NCBI GenBank assembly: GCA_944384995.1
Contig: CALWVN010000001.1
Location: 124,001 to 188,000 of the forward strand
Direction of reading: 5' to 3'
Source: an uncultured Clostridia bacterium
Lineage (GTDB): Bacteria; Bacillota; Clostridia; Oscillospirales; Acutalibacteraceae
DNA length: 64,000 bases
The position numbers and the translations under genes are program-made. Shown one piece after another: positions 35,491 to 44,346 of this stretch. A model generated the notes under the pieces. It saw only the letters and a list, made by a program, of their open reading frames with translations. It was not told where the DNA came from and did no database searches. Position 1 is the first letter of the stretch; each line of letters starts with the position of its first letter.

Positions 35491-35587
35491 CTTATCTTTC
35501 AGCCGAAAGGCTGTAGGATTTGGCACCTTGCATTTTGTGCAGGTTGCCGGACTTCACAGGGCCTGTCCCTCCGTCACTCTTTATAAG
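35491..35587 (-). ncRNA. SAM-I (S-box) riboswitch upstream of metK
   Basis: The minus strand reads CTTATAAAGAGTGACGGAGG, then GGCCCTGTGAAGTCCGGCAACC, then AAGGTGCCAAATCC, and closes with GAAAGATAAG. These are the conserved P1, J1/2, P3 and P4 elements of the S-box. An expression platform with a terminator follows before metK. Confidence 0.93.
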
Positions 35588-35613
35588 GAATGTCTATCCG
35601 TTTGTCAGTGAAT

Positions 35614-35642
35614 ATTGTATAACGGAACGTTCGGCTTGTCAA
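35614..35642 (-). promoter_or_regulatory. Sigma-A promoter of the metK riboswitch transcript
   Basis: On the minus strand TTGACA (35637-35642), 17-base spacer, TACAAT (35614-35619). The transcript would begin some 20 bases before the S-box aptamer. Confidence 0.75.
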
Positions 35643-35692
35643 CCGCCGACAGACACATTTTGCGGAAATTTGACAATTTCCCGAAGCGTTTC

Positions 35693-36274
35693 TCAACCGA
35701 GCACGGCGGGAAACTGTGCCTCGGCGGCGGCCAGTATCGCCTGTGGGTTTTTGCCGATGATGTCAAGCCCTTCGGCAGCGATATGAAACGACTGCTTTAC
35801 GCCGAAAAACTGTTCCATAACGGCGCGGATATAGGTGAATCCAAAATCGTTTTCTCCGATGTATCCGCCTGCTGTCGTGATGTAAATCAGCCGTTCCGCG
35901 CGGCAGAGACTCACGGGTTTGCCTGTTTCGTCGTAGGCGAAGGTCACCCCCGAGCAACTCACATTTTCCACATAAAGCTTCAAAAGCGCAGGAAAAGAAA
36001 AGTCCCAATACGGCGCTGCGATCACGATCCATTGTGCGTTTCGGAAGGTGTTGGCATGTAAGAAAAAGGACGTGTCGGTTTTACCTTCATGCAAAAGGTG
36101 ATCGCGTTCGTGCAGACGCGCTTTGTCAAGCGGCTGCAGCCCGAGCGTGTCGAGCTTCAAATGTGTGATCTGTGCATCTGCCAAATTTGATAATAACCGA
36201 TTGGCGAGCTCAAGTGTGCGCGAAGCTTCCCCGCGTACGCAGGCATCTAAAAACAGGACGTCCTTTTTCGGCAT
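35693..36274 (-). CDS. NAD(P)H-dependent FMN oxidoreductase (AzoR/flavodoxin fold)
   Basis: A 193-residue flavodoxin-fold protein like FMN-dependent NADH:azo/quinone reductases. FMN-binding elements are the first loop CVRGEASRTLELA (like SPRGERSxS), APYWDFSFPALLKLYVE (like APMYNFSIPAQLKAYID) and TTAGGYIG. It starts 13 bases after ribU behind a GGAGG site, so it is co-transcribed from the FMN riboswitch promoter. Its flavin need fits this control. The physiological electron acceptor is unknown. Confidence 0.88.
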   Translation of the reverse strand: MPKKDVLFLDACVRGEASRTLELANRLLSNLADAQITHLKLDTLGLQPLDKARLHERDHLLHEGKTDTSFFLHANTFRNAQWIVIAAPYWDFSFPALLKLYVENVSCSGVTFAYDETGKPVSLCRAERLIYITTAGGYIGENDFGFTYIRAVMEQFFGVKQSFHIAAEGLDIIGKNPQAILAAAEAQFPAVLG

Positions 36275-36287
36275 GGTTTTCCTCCGT

Positions 36288-36917
36288 TCAGCCCGCTTTC
36301 CCTTTTAAAACGGGAGATAGGCGTTTATACAAAATAAAGGTGACTACGGTGCAAAGCATCCCTTTGATGAAGGTAAACGGTACATTAAAGACCAAAAGCG
36401 CTTTCCAAAGATTGTCAACAGAAGGCAGGATCGCCTGATACGCAGCCAATATCGCGTCCATAGGCATAAAGTTGGTATAAACGGGATACACGATAAAATA
36501 GTTGGTGAACAGGCTGAATACTGCCATACAGCAAGCGCCCGTCAGCGCCCCGAGAAACGCAAATTTTCGATTCTTTTTGTGCTTATATATGAGTCCTGCT
36601 GGGATCACCAGAAAACAGCCCAAAATAAAATTGGAAAGCTCGCCGACGCCGCCTGTAGAGGTGGTCAGCAGATTGATAAGATTTTTCAACAGACAGACCA
36701 TAACGCCGCTCAAAGGACCTAAAGAAAATGAGGCGATCAGCGCAGGAAAGTCGGAAAGATCCATTTTGATGAAGCTCGGCATCAGCGGTACGCTGAAATC
36801 CAAAAACATCAAAACAGCGGATACGGCGGCGAGCAGCGCAGTAACGGTCAGTTTACGGATGCGCGCCCCGGAAAAGACCTTTTTTTTATTCGTGGATCGG
36901 ACAGCTTGTTCGGACAT
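36288..36917 (-). CDS. ribU: Riboflavin ECF transporter S component RibU
   Basis: A 209-residue membrane protein with about six helices. It is recognised as an energy-coupling factor S component by LTVTALLAAVSAVLMFLDF, the conserved MDLSDFPALIASFSLGPL stretch and LLTTSTGGVGELSNFILGC. The FMN riboswitch directly upstream identifies the substrate as riboflavin. RibU binds riboflavin and works with the shared EcfT-EcfAA' module, which is not in this window. A downstream flavoprotein gene shares the operon. Confidence 0.92.
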   Translation of the reverse strand: MSEQAVRSTNKKKVFSGARIRKLTVTALLAAVSAVLMFLDFSVPLMPSFIKMDLSDFPALIASFSLGPLSGVMVCLLKNLINLLTTSTGGVGELSNFILGCFLVIPAGLIYKHKKNRKFAFLGALTGACCMAVFSLFTNYFIVYPVYTNFMPMDAILAAYQAILPSVDNLWKALLVFNVPFTFIKGMLCTVVTFILYKRLSPVLKGKAG

Positions 36918-36964
36918 TATACATCGTCCCTTTCAAAGAATATTCAAATGCGGCTGTCCAAAAG

Positions 36965-36995
36965 AAAAAGCCCCGCAAGAAAAGTCTTGCGAGGC
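36965..36995 (-). terminator. Riboswitch terminator of ribU
   Basis: On the minus strand GCCTCGCAAGA-CTTT-TCTTGCGGGGC is followed by TTTTT. It is the expression platform of the FMN riboswitch. Confidence 0.85.
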
Positions 36996-37013
36996 GAAAG
37001 TGCAGAAAAAGCA

Positions 37014-37118
37014 TCTTCTTTCATCCGGACTTTGACCGTCGGTTCGGGAATTGCACCCGATCAGCAAAGAGCTTGTGGACTTTTACCACCGGTGGGGACT
37101 TCCACCCCGCCTTGAAGA
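37014..37118 (-). ncRNA. FMN (RFN) riboswitch upstream of ribU
   Basis: The minus strand carries TCTTCAAGGCGGGGTGGAAG, CCCCACCGGTGGTAAAAGTC, GATCGGGTGCAATTCCCGAA, CCGACGGTCAAAGTCCGGAT and the closing GAAAGAAGA, the six-stem RFN element. FMN binding would favour the terminator at 36965-36995. Confidence 0.94.
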
Positions 37119-37139
37119 CAGCTGTTGATTTGTAATGCC

Positions 37140-37168
37140 ATTATATGCTTATGATTTTGTTTTGTCAA
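37140..37168 (-). promoter_or_regulatory. Sigma-A promoter of the FMN riboswitch-ribU transcript
   Basis: On the minus strand a perfect TTGACA (37163-37168), 17-base spacer and perfect TATAAT (37140-37145). It overlaps the 3' end of the MFS gene. Confidence 0.8.
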
Positions 37169-38384
37169 CCCGTGCACCGGCTGATTTTCGGAACACGCCC
37201 AAAAGAATCAGCCCTAAAATAGCGAGGATCGGGAAAAGATTGCCGAAGCCCAATCCGACTTTCAGTGCAGCACCGTCCGTAAGGCCTGCATCTGCGCGCT
37301 GTGCGGCGGAGGAGACGAAGCTGACGATCCAGGGGCCTACCGAGCAGCCAATATCGCCCAAAATCGCAAGCACACCGAACATTGCCGCGCCGCCGTTCGG
37401 ATAAAGCGCCGATACCAAACTGAATGTGCCGGGCCAAAACAGACTGATCGAAAAGCCCGTGATCGCACAGCCGAACAGCGCAAGCAGGGGATTCGGCGAG
37501 ACTGCGGTGGTCGTGTAACAGACAATGCACAAAACCGCGCAAAAAAACATAGCTTTTTTTAAGTCAAGGCGATTGCCGTAAATACCGAACAAAAGCCGCC
37601 CAAGACCCATAAAAACGGCAAACAGACAGGGACCGAGCAGGTCGCCCATCACCTTGGTGACGCCGAGCCCTGTTTCGGCGAAGAAAGACGACCACTGCGA
37701 CATCGCAAGCTCTGAAGCGCCCGCGCACAGCATAAGCAGCATGGCAATGCGGAAGTTTCGTTCGGAAAACAGCTTGCCGAGCGGGATCTTTTCTTCTTCC
37801 TTAAGCGTTTTCGGAAAAGGGAGTGTTGTGAAATTTATCAGGTTCACAAACGACACGCACGCCCAGACCAACGGCAAAACATACCAATAGGAATTGCCCG
37901 CAAACCAGACAAACAGGGTGGAAAGCGCCACAACCGTCATCTGTCCCCAGCAATAAAAAGAATGCAAAAGGCTCATGTCCGCCTCTTTTTTGTTACTCGG
38001 GATGGCGTCTACAATCGGGCTGATGGTCACCTCGATCATGCCGCTGCCCATGGCGGAGATCACCGTCGCGAGCACCAGTGCCGGAAACGGTGCGGACACG
38101 AAGCGCGGCAGCGTGCCGAGCAGTATGAGTCCTGCTGTTGCACAGGCGTGCGAAGCAAGGATAACTTTTTTGTACCCGATTCGATCCACGACCTTGACAG
38201 AAATCAGATCCACAACAGTCTGGGAAAGAAAATTGATGAGGATCAGGCTGCCGATCTGTGTGAGCGATATGCCGAATTCCTCCTGAAAAATGATAAACAG
38301 AATGGGGGAAAGGTTGTTGATAATAGCCTGCACGAAATAACCCGCATAGCAGGCGATGGTTGTGCCTTTGTAGGTCCGCTGCAT
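37149..38384 (-). CDS. MFS transporter, 12 membrane helices
   Basis: A roughly 411-residue major facilitator protein with a YKGTTIACYAGYFVQAIINN opening helix, the loop VVDRIGYKKVIL matching the MFS motif A position, and ISPIVDAIPSNKKEADMSLLHSFY (in part: IPSNKKEADM) after helix 5. It is similar to fucose/sugar-type MFS permeases, but the substrate is not evident. The start is uncertain. ATG 38384 is 13 bases after AAGGAG, while ATG 38396 is one base after it; both lie over the end of the upstream DUF218 gene, so translation is probably coupled. Confidence 0.85.
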   Translation of the reverse strand: MQRTYKGTTIACYAGYFVQAIINNLSPILFIIFQEEFGISLTQIGSLILINFLSQTVVDLISVKVVDRIGYKKVILASHACATAGLILLGTLPRFVSAPFPALVLATVISAMGSGMIEVTISPIVDAIPSNKKEADMSLLHSFYCWGQMTVVALSTLFVWFAGNSYWYVLPLVWACVSFVNLINFTTLPFPKTLKEEEKIPLGKLFSERNFRIAMLLMLCAGASELAMSQWSSFFAETGLGVTKVMGDLLGPCLFAVFMGLGRLLFGIYGNRLDLKKAMFFCAVLCIVCYTTTAVSPNPLLALFGCAITGFSISLFWPGTFSLVSALYPNGGAAMFGVLAILGDIGCSVGPWIVSFVSSAAQRADAGLTDGAALKVGLGFGNLFPILAILGLILLGVFRKSAGARVDKTKS

Positions 38385-38388
38385 AAAA

Positions 38389-39075
38389 TTAAACATACTC
38401 CTTGTCATCGGAAAGTTCTGCAGAGCCGCTGATCGGGATGGCTTCGCCGAGATAGGTTGGTTCGGGCTCTATAATACAGATTACAAAATCTTTGACCCGT
38501 GCCAAAGATTCCCGCACCTGATTTCTAAGGTCAGACAGAAATGAATGATCCGGTCCGTCAGCCGCAACGCCATATGCCTCCATTCCCAATGCGCGCGCAA
38601 TATAAATCGCTCTATAAAGATGATAACTCTGTGTCACAATAATGACTTTGCGAACGCCAAAAATATCGCGCGCACGGTACATGGAGTCGTAGGTGGAAAA
38701 CCCGGCGTGATCTAAAAATATAACGTTTGCTTCTACGCCTTTGTCCACACAGTATTGTTTCATACTGTTGACTTCGTCATAGTCCTTTTCCCCGTGGTCT
38801 CCACTCATCAAAAGCCTGTCCGAAGCACCGCTTTCATACAGAGCAAGACCCGTTAAAACACGGTTCTCTACGGTGGGGCCGAGCGTATTGCCGTATACGG
38901 AACTGCCGAGCACCAAAATGCAGTCTGCATCCAGCGTGCGCGCTTCTTCTTCGGTTAAAATGTGCGGCCACGCGGTCAGTACGACCGCTGCATTTATGCT
39001 ACCGAATACGGCACCGCCAAGCAGGCAGAGGCAGACGACAGCCAATATTATTTTTTTCAAACGCTTTTTAAACAT
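38389..39075 (-). CDS. DUF218 (ElyC/SanA/YdcF) family membrane-anchored protein
   Basis: A 228-residue protein with an N-terminal membrane anchor (about residues 8-35) and an extracellular DUF218 domain. Recognisable parts are ADCILVLGSSVYGNTLGP, NRVLTGLALYESGASDRLLMSGDHG, AGFSTYDSMYRAR and ITQSYHLYRAIYIARALG. SanA/ElyC homologues affect envelope integrity and peptidoglycan precursor metabolism, but their chemistry is unknown. It is 3 bases after manA and overlaps the MFS gene, forming a three-gene operon. Confidence 0.9.
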   Translation of the reverse strand: MFKKRLKKIILAVVCLCLLGGAVFGSINAAVVLTAWPHILTEEEARTLDADCILVLGSSVYGNTLGPTVENRVLTGLALYESGASDRLLMSGDHGEKDYDEVNSMKQYCVDKGVEANVIFLDHAGFSTYDSMYRARDIFGVRKVIIVTQSYHLYRAIYIARALGMEAYGVAADGPDHSFLSDLRNQVRESLARVKDFVICIIEPEPTYLGEAIPISGSAELSDDKEYV

Positions 39076-39078
39076 GGT

Positions 39079-40038
39079 TTAGATCCTTGTCTCTACTAAG
39101 GAAAGTCTGCCTTTGATTTGAAAGTTGCCGCTGTCTGCTGCAAGGAAGATGCTGTCTCCTTTCTTTAAGGAAAGCTTTTCCCCGTTGCAGCTGATTTCGC
39201 CATTCCCCTCAGTAATAAGGACGGATACAAACGAGGTCTTGTCCGCAACATTGTTGTATACGCTTTCAACATTTACGGTAAGTACGGTAAACATGTCGCA
39301 GGCTGTCAGCATCTGTTCGGTATAACCGTCTTTGTGTACAATGTGGCCTTCCGGCTTACAGGCGCGTTCGGGTGGTGCCGTTACGGTCACGTCCAGTGCT
39401 TTTTCTGTATGCAGTGGACGGGGCTTGCCGTCCGCGCCGAGCCTGCCGTAGTCGTAAACGCGGTAGGTCGTGTTGGAATTCTGTTGAATCTCCGCGAGCA
39501 GGATCCCGCCGCCGATGGCGTGCAGCGTGCCTGCCTCGATAAAGAAAAAGTCCCCCTTATGCACCTTTACGTGGTTTACGACCTCTAAAAAGGTGTTGTT
39601 TTCGATTCTCTCGCGAAACTCCGCTTTGGAAATCTTTTGCTTAAAGCCATAGATCAGCTCCGCGCCCTCGTCGCAATCGAGGATATACCAGCATTCCGTT
39701 TTGCCCGGCTCACCCTCCACACGGCGTGCATAATCGTCGTTTGGGTGCACCTGTACGGACAAATTCGACTTTGCGTCAATGAGCTTGATCAAAATCGGGA
39801 ATTCCGTCATGCCCGCGCAATGCGTGCCGAGTATGTCCTTTCCCTCTTCTGCAATGACTTGCGAGAGCGTTTCTCCCTTGTGTATGCCGTTTGCGACCGT
39901 GTTCTGCCCGTCCTTGTGGCAGGAAAGCATCCAGCCTTCTGCTACGGGATCCATATCTGTTTGAAAGCCGAAGTCTGTTTTTAAGCGTGTGCCGCCCCAA
40001 AGATAATCTTTGAATGCAGGCTGTAATTGTAAAAGCAT
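39079..40038 (-). CDS. manA: Mannose-6-phosphate isomerase, class I
   Basis: A 319-residue cupin metalloenzyme interconverting mannose 6-phosphate and fructose 6-phosphate. Signatures are YLWGGTRLKTDFG, LIKLIDAKSNLSVQVHPND (metal ligands), GKTECWYIL, FIEAGTLHAIGGGILLAEIQ and TYRVYDYGR. It is a short, Bacillus-like form. It has a promoter at 40069-40097 and GGGAG before the ATG. It heads an operon with the DUF218 and MFS genes, which suggests sugar uptake or envelope sugar supply. Confidence 0.95.
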   Translation of the reverse strand: MLLQLQPAFKDYLWGGTRLKTDFGFQTDMDPVAEGWMLSCHKDGQNTVANGIHKGETLSQVIAEEGKDILGTHCAGMTEFPILIKLIDAKSNLSVQVHPNDDYARRVEGEPGKTECWYILDCDEGAELIYGFKQKISKAEFRERIENNTFLEVVNHVKVHKGDFFFIEAGTLHAIGGGILLAEIQQNSNTTYRVYDYGRLGADGKPRPLHTEKALDVTVTAPPERACKPEGHIVHKDGYTEQMLTACDMFTVLTVNVESVYNNVADKTSFVSVLITEGNGEISCNGEKLSLKKGDSIFLAADSGNFQIKGRLSLVETRI

Positions 40039-40068
40039 ATTGCTGTCTCCCTATAATTGTTTTGTTCT

Positions 40069-40097
40069 ATCTTAGCAAAGTTTTCCGGGGAAATCAA
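40069..40097 (-). promoter_or_regulatory. Sigma-A promoter of manA
   Basis: On the minus strand TTGATT (40092-40097), 17-base spacer, TAAGAT (40069-40074), 31 bases before the ATG. Confidence 0.6.
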
Positions 40098-40135
40098 CAA
40101 GGTAGAAAAAGGTTCCGTAAATTTTCCGTACCAAC

Positions 40136-40165
40136 TTGCCGTGGCAGTACCCTTTATGCTACAAT
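40136..40165 (+). promoter_or_regulatory. Probable promoter of the sulfatase gene
   Basis: TTGCCG (40136-40141), 18-base spacer, TACAAT (40160-40165). It leaves a leader of about 70 bases before ATG 40243 and faces away from the manA promoter. Confidence 0.5.
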
Positions 40166-40242
40166 ACAAGAAAAGCTCGCGCTTTGTTTCCTTTCATAAT
40201 GAAATGTGCGGTGTGAAATATCAGCCGAAAGGTGGTACAAAA

Positions 40243-41580
40243 ATGAAAAAAACGGATACGCGGCCGAACATCATTTTTTATTTCAGCGATCAACAGCGGT
40301 GGGACACATTGAACGCCGACTGTATGCCGAATCTCACAGAGATTGCGCGCGACGGCGTGACCTTTGACAATTCCTTTACCTGCCAGCCTGTGTGCGGACC
40401 TGCTCGTGCCTGTCTGCAAACGGGAACATACGCCACGCAGAACGGCTGCTATTGGAACGGGATTGCCTTGCCGGAGAACACCAAAACACTTGCGGATCAT
40501 CTCAACGAAGCCGGCTATGAGACGGCTTATGTCGGCAAATGGCACCTCGCCTCCGACCGGTATCCGGGGATCGGTGTGCACTGTGAGTCTTCCGCTGTTC
40601 CCAAAACGCGGCAGGGGGGTTACCGGGACTATTGGCGCGCGGCGGATGTTTTGGAATTCACCTCACATGGCTACGACGGTTATGTGTTTGACGGCGACGG
40701 GAACCAAATTGATTTTAAAGGCTACCGTGCAGACTGTATCAATGACTTTGCGCTGGAGTACATTGACCAAAAGACGTCGGATAAGCCGTTTTTTCTCTTT
40801 GTATCCCAGCTTGAGCCGCACCACCAGAACGACCACGGCTGTTACGAGGGGAAAAAAGAGTATCTTGCACAGTATAAAGACGCTCCAATCCCAAATGACC
40901 TTTCCGTTCTGCCCGGGGACTATGAGAAAATGTATCCCGATTATCTGGCGGCGATCCGTGCGCTTGACGAGAATGTAGCACGTCTGGTGCGTAAGCTAAA
41001 AGAAAAAGGGCTTTATGAAAATACAGTGCTCATATACACAAGCGACCACGGCTCACACTTTAAAACACGCAATATGGAGTATAAGCGAAGCTGCCATGAC
41101 AGCTGTACGCATACGCCGCTTGTTATCTGCGGCGGGCCGTTCCGAAGCGGCGGACATGACGAACGGCTGGTAAGCCTTATCGACCTGCCGCCGACGATTT
41201 TAGATTTGGCAGGCGTGGATGTGCCGCCTGAATATATGGGACGCTCCCTTGTTGCACAGTACGCTGGGAAAGAGAAGCCGAGGGATTTCGTGTTTATGCA
41301 GATCAGTGAAAGCCAGTGCGGCAGGGCCATCCGCACCGCACGCTACAAATACGCCGTGCGTGCAACCGGATCCGGGCTCACGCGCCACAGCGCTAAGGTC
41401 TATTTTGAGGATTATTTATATGATCTTGCGCAAGACCCGGTCGAAGCGCATAATCTTATTCGCAGCGGCTCATATGCATCTGTGCGCGCACGCCTTCGCG
41501 CAATGCTTGTGCAGGAAATGGAGCGCGCAGGGGAAAAGACACCCAAGATCTTGCCTGCGGTGCTCGTTCGAAAAAAATAA
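40243..41580 (+). CDS. Type I sulfatase (formylglycine-dependent)
   Basis: A 445-residue arylsulfatase-family hydrolase. The N-terminal metal site is in PNIIFYFSDQQRWD and the modification signature CGPAR is at residues 51-55 (Cys51 would be oxidised to formylglycine by an anaerobic radical-SAM maturase, not seen here). GKWHLA, YTSDHGSH and the C-terminal subdomain follow. There is no signal peptide from ATG 40243, whose site is AAAGGTGG, so it seems cytoplasmic, perhaps acting on imported sulfated sugars. Substrate unknown; the divergent manA operon may be functionally linked. Confidence 0.92.
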   Translation: MKKTDTRPNIIFYFSDQQRWDTLNADCMPNLTEIARDGVTFDNSFTCQPVCGPARACLQTGTYATQNGCYWNGIALPENTKTLADHLNEAGYETAYVGKWHLASDRYPGIGVHCESSAVPKTRQGGYRDYWRAADVLEFTSHGYDGYVFDGDGNQIDFKGYRADCINDFALEYIDQKTSDKPFFLFVSQLEPHHQNDHGCYEGKKEYLAQYKDAPIPNDLSVLPGDYEKMYPDYLAAIRALDENVARLVRKLKEKGLYENTVLIYTSDHGSHFKTRNMEYKRSCHDSCTHTPLVICGGPFRSGGHDERLVSLIDLPPTILDLAGVDVPPEYMGRSLVAQYAGKEKPRDFVFMQISESQCGRAIRTARYKYAVRATGSGLTRHSAKVYFEDYLYDLAQDPVEAHNLIRSGSYASVRARLRAMLVQEMERAGEKTPKILPAVLVRKK

Positions 41581-41671
41581 CGGATTTTTGGATGTATTCG
41601 ACGAAAAGCTTATGAAAAAGAGGAACACCTTGGTTCTTTTATCGAATTTTTGCAGGAAAAGCAAACGATGG

Positions 41672-41700
41672 TTGCAAATTCGTAGGAAATGGTATAGAAT
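41672..41700 (+). promoter_or_regulatory. Sigma-A promoter of the aspartate aminotransferase gene
   Basis: TTGCAA (41672-41677), 17-base spacer, TAGAAT (41695-41700), 43 bases before the ATG. Confidence 0.55.
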
Positions 41701-41743
41701 TTATCCGTGAATTTGTAAAAGATGCATTTTGGAGGTGCGTATC

Positions 41744-43018
41744 ATGCAGTATGCAGAGATGAACGCCGAACAGCTCCTCGCTGCAAAGCAAGCAGCACAG
41801 GCGGCGTACACGGAAATGAAAAAGCTGAATTTAAAGCTCGATATGTCCCGCGGTAAACCCGGCCCCGATCAGCTGGACCTTTCCATGGATATGCTCAAAG
41901 AGGTCATCGGTGTTTGTGACTGCAAAGCTGCAAACGGAACGGACTGCCGCAATTACGGCGCTTTGGAAGGCCTTCCGGAATGCCGCGCTTTGTTTGCGAA
42001 GATTATGGAGGTTTCACCCGAAAATGTGATCATCGGCGGCGCTTCAAGCCTGAATTTAATGTTTGACTATATTGCCCAGTGCATGACAAAAGGCGCGGGC
42101 GGCACTCCCTGGATGCAGCAGGGGAAGATTAAATTCATTTGTAACGTACCCGGCTATGACCGTCACTTCACCATTTGTGAGCACTTCGGCATTGAGATGA
42201 TCAATGTGGAAATGACCGAAAACGGCCCCGATATAGAAAAGATCCAAGAATTGGTTAAGGATGAAAGTGTAAAGGGCATGTTCTGCGTGCCGAAATACTC
42301 AAATCCCGACGGTATCACCTATTCGGATGACACGGTTCGCGCGCTGGCAGCATTAAAGCCTGCGGCTAAGGATTTCCGCGTGATTTGGGATAACGCGTAT
42401 ATCGTTCATCACCTCACAGACTACCCGGATCATCTGTTGAATATTTTCGAAGCCTGCAAGCCTTACGGCAGTGAGGATATGTTCGTAGAGTTCACCTCTA
42501 CCTCCAAAATCACGTTCCCGGGCGCGGGCGTTTCGGCACTTGCCGCATCGGACAACAATATCCGCGCGATCCGCGCACGGCTTGCCATGCAGACGATCAG
42601 CTATGACAAAATGAACCAGCTTCGGCATGTAAAGTTTTTGAAAAATGCCGAAGGGGTGCGGGCACATATGAAAAAGCATGCCGCGATCATTGCACCGAAA
42701 TTCCGCATTGTGCTCGACGCGCTCGACCGAGAACTGCGCGAAAATGATTTGGCGCGCTGGACGGAACCTAACGGCGGCTACTTCATCAGCCTCAACACCA
42801 CGAAATGCAGCGCGAAGCGCGTCGGCGAGCTTTGCCGGGAAATGGGCGTGGTGCTAACACCCGTCGGCGCGACTTATCCTTACGGTGTGGACGAAGCAGA
42901 CCGTAACATTCGCATTGCGCCGACGTATCCATCCATTGAAGAGCTTAAAAAGGCAGTCGAGGTGCTTTGTCTTGCAATTCGCCTTGCAACACTTGAAAAA
43001 ATGACGGAAAAGGTATAA
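41744..43018 (+). CDS. Aspartate aminotransferase, type Ic (PF12897-like)
   Basis: A 424-residue fold-type I PLP enzyme. The opening LKLDMSRGKPGPDQLDLS and RNYGALEGLPECRALF are characteristic of the type Ic aspartate aminotransferases. Also seen are FCVPKYSNPDGITYS, WDNAYIVHHL and the PLP lysine in FTSTSKITFPGAGVS. It would interconvert aspartate and oxaloacetate with glutamate/2-oxoglutarate. The ATG 41744 has GGAGG eight bases upstream; the apparent longer frame from 41729 lies over that site. Confidence 0.92.
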   Translation: MQYAEMNAEQLLAAKQAAQAAYTEMKKLNLKLDMSRGKPGPDQLDLSMDMLKEVIGVCDCKAANGTDCRNYGALEGLPECRALFAKIMEVSPENVIIGGASSLNLMFDYIAQCMTKGAGGTPWMQQGKIKFICNVPGYDRHFTICEHFGIEMINVEMTENGPDIEKIQELVKDESVKGMFCVPKYSNPDGITYSDDTVRALAALKPAAKDFRVIWDNAYIVHHLTDYPDHLLNIFEACKPYGSEDMFVEFTSTSKITFPGAGVSALAASDNNIRAIRARLAMQTISYDKMNQLRHVKFLKNAEGVRAHMKKHAAIIAPKFRIVLDALDRELRENDLARWTEPNGGYFISLNTTKCSAKRVGELCREMGVVLTPVGATYPYGVDEADRNIRIAPTYPSIEELKKAVEVLCLAIRLATLEKMTEKV

Positions 43019-43035
43019 GATAGGCATAGGGCTTT

Positions 43036-43066
43036 CCCGTAGCTCAATTTTCCTGCGGGGGTTTTC
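43036..43066 (+). terminator. Possible terminator or attenuator before ispD
   Basis: CCCGTAG and CTGCGGG can form a 7-bp stem (one G-U) around CTCAATTTTC, followed by GGTTTTCT. It overlaps the ispD ribosome site, so it might instead affect ispD translation. Confidence 0.35.
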
Positions 43067-43067
43067 T

Positions 43068-43811
43068 ATGCGTATGCATTCAAAAAAACAAAATATCGAG
43101 AATATTTCCGCGGCTTCTGTGCGTCCGTTTGTATCGGCTGTTCTGGTCGCCGCAGGGAATTCTACACGCATGGGCGGCGTCAATAAGCAGTTTTTGCAGC
43201 TTGACGGCGCCCCTGTGCTTTTGCGGACGGTTCGCGTATTTGAAGCGTGCGCGCTTGTGGATGAAGTCGTCATTGCCGCACGCGAGCAGGATATTCCGCA
43301 GATGGCAGCGCTGCTGCGCGGTGCCGGTGTGCGCAAGGTCAAGGATATCGTTCGCGGCGGCGATACGCGGCAGGAAAGCGTTTTTGCGGCAGTGGCGCGC
43401 TGCGACGCGCAAAGCGAATTCCTTGCCATCCACGACGGCGCGCGTCCGCTTGTGACCGACAGGATATTGATGGACACTATCCAAGCGGCTTTTCAATTCG
43501 GTGCGGCGGCAACAGGCGTGCGTATCAAAGACACCGTAAAAGTAGTGAGTCTTGACGGCGTGATCGTGGATACACCCGACCGCAGCACGCTTTGGGCGGT
43601 ACACACGCCGCAGGTGTTTGAAAAAGAAACCTATCTGCGCGCTTCGCGTGAAGTGTCCGACAGCGTCCTGTTTACCGACGACTGTAAGCTGCTGGAAGCG
43701 GCGGGCATACCGGTGCACATGGTCGAGGGCAGCTATGAAAATATAAAGATTACCACACCGGAAGATATTTGGATTGCCGAAGGGATTTTGGCAGGGAGGA
43801 AACAGCCATGA
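43068..43811 (+). CDS. ispD: 2-C-methyl-D-erythritol 4-phosphate cytidylyltransferase
   Basis: A 247-residue enzyme of the non-mevalonate isoprenoid pathway making CDP-methylerythritol. The CTP loop [34 protein letters not shown] and HDGARPLV are present, as are [17 protein letters not shown] and FTDDCKLLE. The first 22 residues are an extra polar leader compared with typical IspD, so ATG 43074 or a later start cannot be excluded. It overlaps ispF. Confidence 0.95.
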   Translation: MRMHSKKQNIENISAASVRPFVSAVLVAAGNSTRMGGVNKQFLQLDGAPVLLRTVRVFEACALVDEVVIAAREQDIPQMAALLRGAGVRKVKDIVRGGDTRQESVFAAVARCDAQSEFLAIHDGARPLVTDRILMDTIQAAFQFGAAATGVRIKDTVKVVSLDGVIVDTPDRSTLWAVHTPQVFEKETYLRASREVSDSVLFTDDCKLLEAAGIPVHMVEGSYENIKITTPEDIWIAEGILAGRKQP

Positions 43812-44305
43812 TGCGTATCGGGCACGGCTACGACGTACATAAATTAGTGGAGGGACGCAAGCTGATCCTCGGCGGCGTGGAGATTCCAAATGGTAATATT
43901 GGGCTTTTGGGTCATTCCGACGCAGACGTGCTGTTACATGCAATTTCGGATGCCCTTTTGGGCGCGGCGGCGCTCGGTGACATCGGCAAGCATTTTCCCG
44001 ACACGGACGAGCGATATAAGGATGCCGATAGTTTGGCGCTTTTGCGAGAAGTCGTTCAACTTTTGAAAAAGCAGGGATTTACGGTTGGGAATATCGACGC
44101 GACCGTGTTGGCGCAATCACCGAAGCTCGCACCGTATATTACGGATATGCGCAAAAATATTGCGCAGGTGTGTAAAGTGCCGCTTGATGCGGTAAGCGTA
44201 AAAGCGACAACGGAAGAGGGACTGGGCTTTACGGGTACAAAGCAGGGGATTGCCGCACACGCTGTCTGCCTTTTGCAAGGCGACAAGCGCATAAAGTTTA
44301 TTTAA
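43808..44305 (+). CDS. ispF: 2-C-methyl-D-erythritol 2,4-cyclodiphosphate synthase
   Basis: A 165-residue zinc enzyme following IspD/IspE in isoprenoid synthesis. Motifs are [11 protein letters not shown] (zinc ligands), [31 protein letters not shown] and [22 protein letters not shown] (in part: [10 protein letters not shown]). It starts at one of two tandem ATGs at 43808/43811, within the ispD stop and behind GGGAGG. The order ispD-ispF is common. Confidence 0.96.
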   Translation: MMRIGHGYDVHKLVEGRKLILGGVEIPNGNIGLLGHSDADVLLHAISDALLGAAALGDIGKHFPDTDERYKDADSLALLREVVQLLKKQGFTVGNIDATVLAQSPKLAPYITDMRKNIAQVCKVPLDAVSVKATTEEGLGFTGTKQGIAAHAVCLLQGDKRIKFI

Positions 44306-44346
44306 GGCAAGAATATAAGGTACAAGCGGGAGAAACGGAGGCTGCC

